From positions 15,880,802 through 15,944,801 of the forward strand of contig CM054144.1 in the NCBI GenBank assembly GCA_028751875.1: 64,000 bases of DNA, in the 5' to 3' direction. Source of the stretch: Rapana venosa. Taxonomy: Eukaryota > Mollusca > Gastropoda > Neogastropoda > Muricidae. Positions 12,501 to 26,800 of this stretch are shown piece by piece (the first letter of the stretch is position 1; each line of letters opens with the position of its first letter). The translations under genes were made by a program, and so were the position numbers. The notes beneath the pieces are model-generated. The model had not been told where the DNA came from and did not search any database. It saw nothing but the letters and a program-made list of their open reading frames with translations.

Positions 12501-15500
12501 CCAAGGAACCAAAGAGAAAAAAAACAAATGTCAGCATTGGGTGGGTTTGGGAAACAGTGTTGCAAGGTCAGGAGAAGCCCAGGCACTGCACCTCCCATGT
12601 GGGAAGGGAGTGCAGAGGAGAGAGGGGGAAGCGTTAGCATGCTGTGGTGCACACTTACTCAGCCAGGAATTGTCTGTGCCACAGCCACCAGCGCCAGGGA
12701 CAAAGTGGTGATGAACCCCGGTGACCTGGAGGCCCCCAAGTCTGCCCGCAACCAGTGGGGGCGACCTGGCAGCACGGTGGTCAAGGCTCTGAACCAGCTG
12801 CCCGTGTGTGAGGGCACCCTCGGCCTGAACAGCACTGGTGGGTGTGGTGGTGTTGATGTGGTTGTTGTTGTCGTGTGGAGTCATGGTCAAGTTAAACTAC
12901 TAGTAAGGTTGTGTATGTTTGCTGCTGTATTTATTTTAGATAGCTGTGGTAAGCTTGGAGATGTGGTGATCTCTATCACAGTGTGAGGTTAAAGAAAGAG
13001 AAAATGGTGTATGTTCTTCTCTACAACCATCTAAGAGGGTGGGAAAATCACCATATGTCCACAAAGCTGAAACTTGTTCCTTCTCCCCTGTGTGGTGCCT
13101 GTGGTAAAGAAAACCAGACTGGTGAACACATCCTTCAATGGTGCATGCTATACAGCGACTTGAGGAAGATTGTGTGGCTGACTGAGATAAACCTTCAAAC
13201 CAGACTCGGCTAATGGTGTAAAAGTCAACGAGAGAAGAAGAGAAGATGATGATGACTATGATTTGATTTTTATGATGATGATCTTTATCATCATCATAGG
13301 TTCATTATGCTGTGAATGCTTAACTTCTATCATTTATGTTGTATTATTAAAAAAAAAAAAAGTGTATTCAAATAGAATGCTGGCAAAGTCAGAATCTATC
13401 CTTGATTCACAGGGAGAATTCAGATAAATTATTGGTAACATTTTCATAGATTATTTTTCTGTACCAAAAGTTAAAGCAATCTGTTCAAACAGTTAATTTT
13501 TCTTCTGTTGTATGTATATCAGCAGTTGAGAACTATGGCTTTAACCAAATCGTCAAAACATCATTTCACAAAAGTAGAGGATGCTAAAAAAAAAAGCAAA
13601 GTAAAAAAATTAAAAAAAAGCAAGACCAAATGTATGCTTGTTACAATCAGTGTGTGTTTGTTATACTCAATTTTTGTTCTTGTTTGTTTACATTCATGGT
13701 TATTGAAGCTATTCAACTGCTGAATACAGATTCTGTGCACAAAAACAGACATGTTCAAACCATCTTCTTTATTTACAGTGGAAAGCAAGGAAAGCCCCAC
13801 CTCCCCTCCCACCGGCAAACCCGCCATAGGGTCCACCATCACCCTGTCCAAATCCCCCACCCCTCCACAGCCGTCTGTCACTACCCCCACCTCCACCCCC
13901 ACCTCCACACCCCCTGCCCCAACTCCCAGTGCCAAGCCACCCATCCAGAGCGGCACCATTGTCGTGAAAGGAGCCAATGCCAGTTCTTCATCCACATCAG
14001 CTACCGCCACTACCACTACTGCCACTGCCACTGCTGCTGCAGCAGGAGGGTCAGCCACCATCACTATTGCTGCGGCTGACAATGCCAAAGAAGCGGAACG
14101 GAAAGGTATGTCGTTGTCGCTGTGTTTGGTGGAGAGCAGGTTAGCTTATTTGCATTTTGTATGATTTGCTTCAGCACTGAGGTACCTGGTGGGTGTCATT
14201 CCTGGATGGCTTTTGTGTATGCTAGATGTTTACTGTCTGTCCGCATGAATGTAGAGATTCTTTCTTCAAGCTCTGTTGCTTATCTCAGTGACCAGAGGGA
14301 GATCATTCTTTAAAAAAAAATATAAACCTGAGTTATAAGTTCATAGTATGTGAACTACTGTCCTGTATGCTGGGGTATAGCAGCATGCAGGTCTATAGAG
14401 AGTACAAACACGTGTGTGTGTGTGTGTGTGTGGTGTGTGTGTGTGTGTGTGCTCATACAACATACATATACAGTGATTTTGACAAACTGGTTTCCTTGAA
14501 ATAAAATTCTTGAAATCTTGAAAACCTTTTATGTTTTTCACCATTATTTGTTGTGCAGTAAGTTCTGTTTATTTAAACACAATTCTGTTTAAGTTTTGTG
14601 ACAAAGAAGATGCATGTGTAATTTTGACTGGACAACAAGAAATCATATAAATTCTGTTAAGTGTATATTTTTCTTCTTTGGAGTTTGTTGACGTGCATCC
14701 ACTATAGGTGTCTTTGAATTAGGGTATATTACATCGATGTGTTTAACTGCTGAATGCAATACTCTTTTTTCCAGCTTTTGGTGTGACATTATTGTTATTG
14801 TAAAGGCTGGTTCTTTCTTTATGTTTCTGTTTTTGATTATTTGCACATCTCTTTTGCGTTCTGATTTTATGTATATTGTTTGCAGCTGTATGTATATAAC
14901 TCTCTGGCACAGAAGCTGGTATGGATTTGGTACATGTCTTCTTCAGGCTTTTGTTTGTTTGTTCCCAACTGCATCTTCATTAAGCTTTTTAAAAAAAAAA
15001 ATTTTGTTTTGTTTTGCATCTTCATTAAGCTTAAGCAGATGTGTGTTTTGGACAGAAGACATTGCAAATCCTGCCAGTGACTGTGTTAATGAGATAATGA
15101 ATATGGTTACCTGTATATAGGTTACAAAGAACATTTCTTTTCAGTCTTTTGTTGTTGTTTTTCTATTTCTGTCTGTCTCTTAGCCTGGTTCTCTCAGGGT
15201 TTCATATGGATATGCTATACTGGTATTTGTATATAATATTGATGCCTTAGAGCAACAACGGTTTATCTGAAAAAATCAGCAATTTTCGATTTTTTTCATA
15301 TATGTTAGAATTTACTCTAAACTTCCAGATGACAAAAGTATAAAATAAAAGTGTTATTAATTTCAAAGATCAATTGAAGGAAACCTTTGTTGCACAAAAT
15401 TACCCTTGCAAATTTCACAGGGTACACTGGACTATTGCACAGCATCCCGCTTTTCCTCTAAAGCTTTAATGCCAATTTAGTGCCAGTTAACTGGCACAGG

Positions 15501-18500
15501 GCTCTGCAACCACGGACATCCAGCTCTGGCAAACCCTTCTTGCCTAGGAGTGGATAGACTTGGACAGCTGGGCAGGGTTGATGTAACACTGGCAGGCCTG
15601 GAGGTTGTGTGGTTCTTCCTGCTGAAAACTGGTGGCTGAAATGTGATCTTATCTGGGAAAGAGGGTCAAGCTTTGTACCATGCCTGCTGTATTTTCTCTG
15701 CAAGCAAGGTGGCTTACCTTCACTGCCAGTGTTTTTGCTATCCTGGCCTTTACAGGATTTTCAACTTTCTGCACTAGCCTAGCCTAGCATGCTTTGAGAG
15801 GACCAGAATTTGTGTACATCAAAGTTTCACATGCAGACTAAGAGAATATTCCAGATAAAAAAGGCCACCTGTTGTAAATATGTATTTATGCGCTTTCTTG
15901 TACATGTAGTACAACAAAAAGATGCTATGATAAAGATCGCATCGATACCCATTCTCTTTCCAAAAACTGAATGCTTCCATTGAATCCTTGAATTGTTCTG
16001 ACATTTCAAACTTTTGAAATGAGTGTATCTCAAAACTTTCGAAAATGGCGGCTCTGTCCATAGACCGTGTTGCTCTAAGGCATCAGTATTGTGTAGTTGG
16101 TGGGAAGTGTATGTTTGGATTTCTTAAACTGTCGATATTTTTTCAGAAGGTAAAAACATTGATTTGTGAAGGCTCAGTATTGCTTTTGGTATCATACAAA
16201 GATTTAATTACCTTCTGTCTTTAAAAATATCTTTATTAAGATAGATGGAAGATTTCATTTGAGCTATTATGAGCAAAATTCATTTCTTAAAGAGATTAAG
16301 ACTAATTTAAAAAAAAGAGATTGATAAAGATCATTTTAAAAAATAAAGTTTTTTTTTTCCTCCAGAAAGGCATAACAAAGGAGTATAGTTAGCACAACAT
16401 GTCAAATATGACCCATGTCATATGATTGAGCATAGCTTTAAAGAAGATGTGAGATTACACAAATTACAAGCAAAAGAAACTAACTTGTCTGACAATAAAA
16501 AAATTCAAACATACATTCATACTTAATACTAATAAATTTAATAAAAAAAAAAGTGCATGTATTTGAACTGCTTCTCTGTGTTGTGGGCTTGGGTCAGATC
16601 CTTGCATAGTTTTCCATAGTCGTAGCACAACCACTTTCTGTTTCCAACCCAGATGCTACAGAGGCTATGGTTGGTGAAGCTGAGCTGCCAGGATCCAATC
16701 GTTTTGTCGAATCAAATCAACCTGATGTCAAATGTGACTATCAGAAGTTGTCGACTGTTCTGGAAGTCTCCAAAGACTTCACAGAAACTGGGGTATCGAT
16801 GGCAGTTGACAAAGATGCAGACTCAAAGCGGAGTGGTGCTGCAGCAGATGGACAGAAGGATGTGGGGGATGGGGAGAAACCCAAGATTGCTGAGAAGCCA
16901 GCAGTCTTGCCTAAGCCGGAATTGAAGAAGCCGAAGCCGCCTGTGGCTCAGAAGCCATTGGTGCTGCCGAAGCCGCAGCTGTTGTCCAAGCCTGACGTTC
17001 CCTATCAGTTCTCAGGTCTGCATGGCTTTCCCTGTCTTCTCCTCCTCTCTGTGCTTTGGATGCATGTGTACTGTTGGCTTTTTGGAGTCTTTTCTTTTTA
17101 TAATATGTTTTCTGTTTTCTTTGTGCTATATATGCTGCCTGTAATCTTATTTTTGTTCCTGGGGAAGGGTTTCCATTGATTTGTTTATCAAATTCAGAGT
17201 CTACCGCTATCTCTGTCTGTCTGTCTGTCTCACTTTCTGCTTTTTTCTTTCTCTCATTCTTGCTCTGGCAACAATGGTTCTTTCCTTCAAATCACTGAAA
17301 AATGGAAACAGACATTAAGTATTGTGAATGTCATACAAAATAATAATTTTAAGGCAATAAAACTAATATATATTCTTAACTATTATGTGAAAAACGCTGT
17401 TGTAAAAGCATAAATAATGGTTATATCAAGGGATATTTGACTACCAGAAAAATTTTGTACTTTGTGGAAAGTGCCATATATTTTTTTGATGATTAAAAAA
17501 AAATCCTGGTGTTTTAACAAAGGCATGATAAACTTCAAGACAAATGTTTTGCAAGTGAAGAATAATTTTTATTCTGAACATCATCCCCAGTGAGAGCTTT
17601 GTGCTGTCCTTTGTGATAAGTGGCTGTTTGCATCACAGTAATCTCCCTTACTCTGGTTCCAAAAATGTCTTGAGTGTACTACTATAACCTTGTTCAATCC
17701 TTTGTTATTACTTTTGGTTTTTAGGTACTTACATCTTCACTCTTCTCCTTCATATCTACCATTCATGTATTGATATGTCAGATTTGATTTGTTTTGTTTT
17801 TGTTTCTGTATAACTCTAAAGACTTTAGTTAATGAGAATAAATCATCTCTGTCATTTCATTGTGATACGAATGATACAGCATGCCATTGCTTTTTTGTAA
17901 CTCACAGGATGTAAGGATGGTGAAAATGTTGTAAGCATTTGTGCTACTGCGTATGTCCAATGTGTGTATTTGTAATCATGTTGCTGATATTAGAAAAACG
18001 TGCATTAAAACCTTGCTTTGGTGCTGGATGCTTACATGATTATGTATCACTTAGCTGCTTGGTATTGGTACTTTGGTAAATCATATGTAAGCCTTAATTG
18101 CATTTCAAAGACCAAGCAGGTCTGTTCTGACAGAATATGAAATGATTATGATATTGTACAAAAATTCACTTTCAGGATTAAGTAGATAAGTCTGTTGTAA
18201 ATTGGAATGTTTAGATTGAGACCTTCACAGGAGTTTAAAGTCTGTGTATGAGAAGATGAAGAATGTGAAGAAGAAGAATGAGAAGAATAGGAAAAGTTAT
18301 AAAGAGGAGGAGGGGGAGGAGGAGGAGAAGAAGAAGAAAAAAAAAGAAGAAGAAGAAGAAGAGGGGGAGGAGGAGGAGGAGGAAGAGGAGAAGAAGATGA
18401 TTGATCGATCGTCTGTTGTGCCATCAGAGCAAGCCCCTGAAGTGGTGAGCAGGGCAGAGGAGGAGGGGGAGCAGACGGTGTTTGACAAGGCCCACAACTC

Positions 18501-18619
18501 CACACCCAAAGACAAGCTGAGCAGCAGCAGCAGCAGCAAGACACAGCAGGCAGAGAAGTGAGAGGATAGCGTGCGTGTGTGTATGTGTGTGTGTGTATGT
18601 GTGTGCGTGTGTGTGTGTA

Positions 18620-18656
<37 letters not shown>

Positions 18657-18693
18657 TTGTGTTTGTGTGTGTGTGTGTGTTTGTGTGTGTGTT

Positions 18694-18728
<35 letters not shown>

Positions 18729-20786
18729 GTTTGTGTGTGTGTGGTTGTGTTTGTGTGTGTGTGTATGTGTGTGCGTGTGTGTGTATGTGTGTGTGTGTGT
18801 GTGTGTGTGGTTGTGTTTGTGTGTGTGTGTGTTTGTGTGTGTGGTTTTGTTTGTGTGTGTGTGTGTTTGTGAGTGTGTGTGTGTGTGTGTGGTTGTGTTT
18901 ATGTGTGTGTGTGTGTGTGTGTTTATGTGTTTATGTGTTTGTGTTTGAGTATGTGTTTGTGTTAGAGTGTGTGTGTTTGTGTGTGTGTGTTTGTGCTTGA
19001 GTGTGTGTTTGAGTGTGTTTGTGTTTGTGTATGTGTGTCAGAGAGAGAGAGAGAGAGAGAGAGGCAGAGAGAGACAGAATGTGTGTATATGTGTTTTATT
19101 TATTATTCATTTTATTTGTATTTATTTTATTCTTTTATTTTGAGGATAATGAAATAAGCACTCCTGTGCTTTTTTTCAACCAGTCCCAGTGTGTATGAGT
19201 TTTTCCAATTTTGTCATCCGTTCCCACCGAAAAGCAGAAGAGGTTTTAACGTGTGTGCAGGATATTCTGCGTGCATTTGCACACAGGACCTCAGTTTATA
19301 GTCTCATCCCAAAGGAGTTGAACTCACTCAGGACGACCAATTCTCTCCCTTGCTTTTGCCCACAGACAGACCATTTGTAATGGTTAGTAAAAAATCATAA
19401 AAAATACAAAACACATAGTAAGAAAATGAAATTTTCTGAACTTATGTATAACATGCTGGGTTAGTACATATATAAAAATTAAAGCTCTCACTTTAGTAAA
19501 ACGCCGTTGTCGAGACCTAATCTGATCCCTGCTATTTTGCCTGAGTTTGCTTCTGACTCCATCTTTGACACGTATGCAAAACTGCTGGGTGTGTCGGCTA
19601 TTCTCTACAACCGCGAACAAAGAGCTTGGCACACACAAAATCACCCGACAACGCACTGCGTTCGACTTTGGACAGGCTCACGAAGCTATGTTTAGCTGCA
19701 CGAGTCATAGTATCATGCGGCTGCCACGTGAAAAATCTGCAAACAGCAAATCCGCTATAGCGGTGAGTCGTTCAAAACCGTGGCTTTACACCGATCCGCT
19801 ATAGCGGACAGCCATCCTCTGAGAGTTGAGGGATTTTTAAAAAAGTAGCTCTTGGAATTTCATGCAAAGAAATCTGTGTGTGTGTGTGCATGCGTGCATG
19901 TGTGTTTGTTTGTGTGTGTATGTATTTTGTGTGTGTGAAAGTCAAGGCCAAAAGCACATCTCCAGATAGTGCATTGAATGAGCAATACATTTACCTCTGT
20001 GTGTGTGCATGCGTTCATGCGTGTGTTCGTGCATGCTGTGGGTACGTGTGTGTGTGTGTGTGTGTGTGTGCGTGGATGTGCGTGCATGCTCTTATCCACA
20101 GGGCCCATACATTGCAGAAGGGATTGTGCACAGGGAACTTCGACATGAAGAATGTACAGGTTAGTAGACATCTTCCATCTGAGCTTTTTAATCCTTTTAG
20201 ATATAGGGATAAACTTGAGGATTATCAACTCTATCATTGATCCTCCTCCTCCTCCTCCTCATCATCATCATCTTCATCTTCATCATTGACATCACCACTA
20301 CCACCACCACCACCATGAAAAAACGTAAACCCAAAATCATATAAGGTAACAGTGCACTAGTGGTGATGTACTTTTCTAGAGGAGATCAGTTGAAATTTCA
20401 TGCAGAGAAATCTGCTGTGACTGAAAGTGGTATGCAGAATAATAGATGAATCAGATTTTACTGCAAAAATGCTGTTGGGGTACACAGATATTTCGCATGA
20501 CATAGAATTAATTTGTTATACAATTTACATGTTGTAATTGTGGACACTGATTATTTCATTTGGTCATCAAGTCAGTACTAAACAGTACAATACAATACAA
20601 TGCAATACAATACAATGCAATACAATACAGTACAATACAATACGGTACAAAACTGTAACACAATGTAACACAAAACAGAATGATACAGTACAAAACAATG
20701 CAATACAATCCAAAACAATGCAACACAAAACCGAACAACACAATGCAAATAACACAAAATAACAACACACACACACACACACACTA

Positions 20787-20829
<43 letters not shown>

Positions 20830-23800
20830 CCCAGTAACTCCACAAGGAGTTCACAGTAATGCAAACAACACAGCATAACACAACACAACACAATACATAC
20901 CCCAATAACTCCTCAAGGAGTTCACAGAACAAACAAAGAGAGAGAAGACAAGACAGGCAGGTGAGGGGCAGGCAGAGGTCTGCAGTTGTGAGGGTTTCTG
21001 TCTGTGACCAGATGCTGCGGACCTGTTCAGTGCCAGACTTGACGCGTCAGTTTCGAACGGCCGTGCAGACAGTCAGGGCCACGCTGCGTCGACATCAGAG
21101 CCTGGACCTGAGTGAGGAGGCGGATAGTGAGCAACAGGTGGGGGTGTGTGTGTGTGGTGTGTGTGTGTGTAGGTGAGGGTGTGTGTGTGTAGGTGAGGGG
21201 TGTGGTGGGTGTGTGGTGTGGTGTGTAGGTGAGGGTGTTGTGTGTGGGTGTGTGTGGTGTAGGTGAGTGTGTGTGTGGTGGTGTTGTGTGTGTGTAGTGG
21301 GTGTGTGTGTAGGTGAGGGTGTGTGTGTGTAGGTGAGGTGTGTGTGTGGGTGTAGGTGAGTGTGTGTGTGTGTAGGTGAGGGTGTGTGTGGTGTGTGTGT
21401 AGGTGAGGGTGTGTGTGTAGGTGTGAGGTTGTGTGTGTGTAGGTGAGGGTGTGGTGTAGGTGAGGGTGTGTGTGTGTGTGTGTGTAGGTGAGGGTGTGTG
21501 GGTGTGTGTGTAGGTGAGGTGTGGTGTGTGTAGGTGGGGTGTGTGGGTGTTGTGTGTTAGGTGGAGTGTGTGTGTAGGGTGAGGTGTGTGGGTGTGGGTA
21601 GGTGAGGGGTGTGTGTGTGTAGTGAGGGTGTGTGTGTGTGGGTAGTGAGGGTGTGTGTGTGTGTGGTGTGTGGGGAGGAGGTGGATGTGTGTGTTTGGGT
21701 GATGTGTGTGGGTGAGGGTGTATGTGTGGGTGTGGTGTGTGTAGGTGAGGGTGTGTGTGTGTGTGTGTGGAGGGGTGTGTGTGTAGGTGTTGTGGTGTGT
21801 GGAGGTGTGATGTGTGTGTGGGGGGGTGTGGTTGGTAGGTGAGGGGGTGTGGTGTGTGTGTAGGGTGGTGTGTGTGGTGTGGTGGTGTGTAGGTGAAGGT
21901 GTGTGTGTGTAGGTGAGGTGTGTGTGTAGGTGGGTGTGTGTGTGTGTGTGGTGAGGTGTGTGTGTGTGAGTGAGGTGTGTGTGGTGTAGGTGAGGGTGTG
22001 TGTGTGTAGGTGAGGGTGTGTGTGTGTGTTGGTGTGGTGTGAGGGTGTGTGTGTGTAGGTGGAGTGTTGTGTGTGTGTGTGGTGAGGTGTGTGTGTTGAT
22101 GATGGGTGTGTGTGTGTGTAGGTGAGGGTGTGTGTGTGGTGGTGTGTGTGTGGTGATGGTGTGTGTGTGTAGGTGAGGGTGTGTGTGTGTGGGTGAGGTG
22201 TGTGTGTTGATGATGGTGTGTGTGTGTTAGGTGAGGGTGTGTGTGTGTTAGGTGAGGGTGTGTGTGTGGTTGTGTGGGTGAGGTGGGTTGTGTTAGGTGA
22301 GGGTGTGATGGTGTAGTGTGGATGTGGTGTGTGTGTGTGAGTGTGTGGTGTGTGGAGGTGGATGTGTATGTGTGTGTGGGTGGGTGTCTGTAGGTTAGGG
22401 GTGTGGTGTGTGTGTAGGTGGATGTGTGTGTGTGTAGGTGAGGGTGTGTGTGTGTATGGGGTGAGGTGTGTGGTTGATGATGGTGTGGTGTGTGTGTAGG
22501 TGAGGGTGTGTGTGTGTATGTGGGTGAGTGTGTGTGGTTGATGATGGTGTGTGTGTGTGTAGGTGAGGTGTGTGTGGTATGTAGGTGAGGGTGTGTGTGT
22601 GTAGGTGAGGGTTGTGTGTGTGGTTGTGTGGGTGAGGGTGTGAGTGTGTAGGTGAGGTGTTGTGTGTGGGTGAGGGTGTGTGGTGGGTGGGTGAGGGTGT
22701 GTGTGTAGGTGAGGGTGTGTGAGTGTGTGTGGGTGAGGGTGTGTGTCGGTGGGTGAGGTGTGTGTAAGTGAGGGTGTGTGTGTGTATAGGTGAGGGTGTG
22801 TGTGTATAGGTGAGGGTGTGTGTGTGTGTGAAAGTTAAGTTAAACTTTTATGGTACATTGAATTAAGCAGTGCATTTGCTTTTCTTCATCAAGCCATCTA
22901 TCTTAAAGAAAAAAAAAGAGAGAATAAAAGATAATATATATGCAGACATAGAATAAATGTAGAATAGAATGTGTGTGTGTGTGTAGGTGAAGGTGTGTGT
23001 AGGTGAGGGTGTGTAGGCGAAGGTGTGTGTAGGTGAGGTGTGTGTAGGTGAGGGTGTGTGTAGGTGAGGGTGTGTAGGCGAAGGTGTGTGGTAGGTGTGT
23101 GTAGGAAGGTGTGTGTAGGTAGGTGTGTAGGTAAGGTGTGTGTAGGTGAGGGTGTGTAGGTGAAGGTGTGTGTAGTGAGGGTGTGTAGGCGAAGGTGTGT
23201 GTAGGTGAGGGTGTGTAGGTGAAGGTGTGTGTAGGTGAGGTGTGTGTGTAGGTGAGGGTGTGGTAGGTGAGGGTGTGTGTAGGTGAGGGTGTGTGAGGTG
23301 AGGGTGTGTGTAGGTGAGGGTTAGTGTGTAGGTGAGGGTGTGTAGGCGAAGGTGTGTATAGGTGAGGGTATGTGTGTGTGTGTAGGTGAGGGTGTGTGTG
23401 TAGGTGAGGGTTGTGTGTGTGTAGGTGAGGGTATGTGTGTGTGTGTAGGTGAGGGTAGTGTGTGTGTAGGTGAGGGGTGTGTGTGTGTGGGTAGGGTGTG
23501 GTGGTGTGTATAGGTAAGGGTGTGTGTGTAGATGAGGGTGTGTGGTGGGTGAGTGTGTGTGTGTGTGTGTGTGTGTATGGGTAGTTGGATGTGGGTGTAT
23601 AATACAAACTGTGTGTGTGAGTGTGTGTAGGAGTGAGTGAGAGAGAGAGAGTGTGTGTGTATGTGTGTGTGTGTGCGCATGCTCGTATGTCCATATCTGT
23701 ATACATGTCCATGTGTGTGTGTGTATTTGTGTATAATTTGGAATGATAAAAAGTATCGAGCTTTACCTTATTACTGTGTGTCTTTAGCATACTGTGTGCC

Positions 23801-26800
23801 TGGCTGTGTTGTCTTCAGTAACTTTCTTTCCCGAGATGTTTGAAATATCTATGACTTTTACCTGAGCTTTTCTAGAACGCAGACTTTCTTGTAAAGAAAA
23901 GAAGAAAAAAAGCAGGTATGTGTGCGCACTATGCAGTTCCACCCAGCGTTGTGGTTATCTTGTTTGTGTGATTGTTTGTTGCAGGAGGATGATATGTCTG
24001 TCAAGAGCCTCTCTCCTAGAGGAGAAGGGGAACGTTCCAGGTGAGTGTGTTTGTGTTGGTATGTTGTGATTGTTTGCTTTGTTGTCGATGGGGAATGAAG
24101 GACTGAAGTTGTATGTGAATATGTATGCGTGTGTGTGTGTGTGTTTTGTTTTTATTTTATTCTTTTATTTTGAGGATGATGGAATAAGCACTCATGTGCT
24201 TTGTTTTTAAAAATCCAGTCCCCGTGTGTTTTCAGTTTTGTAAATTTTGTCGTCTGTTCACACCAGCACACAATGGCCTACTCTTTCAAAACGCAGAACG
24301 GGTTAATACGCATGCGCAAAATGTTCTGCGTGCATTCGCACACGGTACCTTGGTTTATAATCTCATCCAAAAGACTTTTTGGGAGATGGGAGTCGGCACT
24401 GAGGTTAACTCCAGAAGAAAAATCCTCTGTGTGTGTGTGTATGTAATGACAGTTCCAGGCTTATATATTTTTCATTTATATGTGACTACTTGCATGCCAG
24501 CACACACATTTACATACACTACACACACACACAAACACACACACACACGCCTGGGGGGGGGGGGGGGGGGGGATAGCCTAGTGGTTAGAACATTGCGCTG
24601 GCAATCTGATGACCTGGGCTCGATTCCTGTTCAAGGGAATATTTTCCCCTGGAGTTAATATCAGTGCAGACTCCACTCTCCCCAAAAGTCCTTCAGATGA
24701 GACAATAAACCGAGGCCCCGTGTGCAAACACACGCAGAACATCTTGCGCACAGGTTAAATCCTGTTCCGCTTTTCGTAAGAGTCGGCCATTGTTTGCCGG
24801 TGGGAACAGATGGCATACACACAGGGACTGGATGTAAAAAAGCACATAAGTGCTTATTCCATTATCCTTGATATAAAAGAATAAAATAAATCAATAGATA
24901 AAACACACACACACACATGTACGCATGCAAGCACGTATGCAGGCAGGCACGCACGCACCCACACACACACCCACACACACATTTGGGGGGGGGGGGGGGG
25001 GGGGGTTCAAACTCTCCCCTCTTCCCCCTTCTTAAAAAAAAAAGTGCCTGGAGCTTTCTTTATTTCTGTTTATTTCTGATCATTAAGTGCTTTGATTTGT
25101 TTGCTTTTAAAGATTCAGTGCTTTAAAACTTCCATACTATCATTATTCATCGTCATCATCATCATCGTCATCATCATCATAGTGAATGATTTATTGAAAC
25201 ATATTCAGCCAATCATATCCAGAAATTTTTTGTCTTTTTTCCATCAACAGTGAGTCTCCTGAACCATTCGTGAAAGATGGAGTGAAGAAGGAAGAGGGAG
25301 AGACAGATGAGAAAAATGATGAGGAAGATGAGGAGGGAGATGATGACGATGTTGGTGACGATGACGATGAAGACTTGATCAGCATGAGGGAGACTATGCA
25401 GAGCTTGCTGCTGGAAGATGATGACGATGATGGGGATGATGATGGAGGTAATGTGTAGTGTTGATAATGTGTAGTGTTGATGAGTGTGTGTGTGTGTGTG
25501 TTCTCATATGTGTGCATGCATGTGTGTGTGCTCATATCAGTGCATACATTTCTCCTGTGTGCATGCATCCATATTTGTATGTACATGTCTTCAAATGTGT
25601 GCATGCATGCAGTCAAATGTGTCTTTTTTCATTGAGTATTTGCCTATAATCATAGCACATATGTTCATCTGTACATTTAATGCTCATGTTCTTCCTTGTT
25701 GCCATTCTGGTAAGTATCTTGTTCTGTCCTATTTGGTTGGTTGGTTTGGTGGGTTATTTTTTAATGAACTATTCTCCTGTTTAGCCGTGTGACATATTTA
25801 TGGGCACAGTGCCTTTTCAAATCAGTTTATTATGTGTCCAAAAATGTTTGACAAGGCTGTATCATGAATTTTATAGACTTGACATGAAGACAGGCACAGT
25901 ATGGCTTTCTTAGACAGTGAGGATGTCAACAAGATGAATGAATCAATTCATAGTGTTACATGATTTTCTTTTCTTTTTCAAAAAAACAACCCTTTTTGTT
26001 TTGGTTTTGCAGCTCTGTCGCCCAAGATCAAATTCTCCCTCTCCAGTGACGCAGAAAACACCCTGAAAGACAATTGCCATGATGACGACAATGACAATGC
26101 TGAGCTGCACAAGCAATACGAGAAACTGCAGAAAGAAAAGGACGATGACGAAGATGAAGATGACGACCTGACTGTCAGAACAGTGCGTCCTCAAGTTCAG
26201 ATGAAAAGCAAGAGTGAATCGGCGCTGTGTGCTGGGGAGGGGAAGGGGGAGAAAGGGGCTGAAGGAGAGGAGGCAGATAATGATGAAAACAACGAGGATG
26301 ATGACGGTGGTGATGATGAGGAGGATGAGAGTGAGAAACTGCTGTACTGCACTGCTGATTTACTGACCCTGAGTGAGTATTTGATTAAGTCCTGTTTTAT
26401 TGGGTTTTAAAAAAAATATGCACTTACATACTTTCATAGACACGCACGCACGCACGCATATACACAAACTTGCACAGAGAATATTTTTTCTTATATATTT
26501 TTTTAGCAACTGATATTAGACACAGAAAATAAAAAGAAATCGGGGGAAGCCAAAAAATTGATGCAAAAACAAAAGTTAAAAGAAAAATGAAGGTATGAAT
26601 TAAGAAAACGAAACGGAGAAAAAAAATCCAATGTTAGATAGGGTCATGACATTGCACATGATTGATGAGTATGATGACTTTTGTTGTTGTTGTTTGTTCT
26701 GTGGCAAGAGCTCAGAGGTTTACCAATGGTGAGGTTTGGCGTATGCGACTGGTTTTGCCCACCATGAAGGTAGCCATGTTCTGACATCCGGGATGTATGC

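Noticed and set aside
13561..14088. 175-codon minus-strand Val/Ala/Gly-rich frame
   Set aside because: Shadow of the Pro/Thr/Ser-rich NEK1 exon 13779-14105, whose splice sites and phase are on the plus strand.
22903..23790. 295-codon minus-strand Thr/His/Pro-rich frame
   Set aside because: Reverse translation of the donor-like minisatellite.
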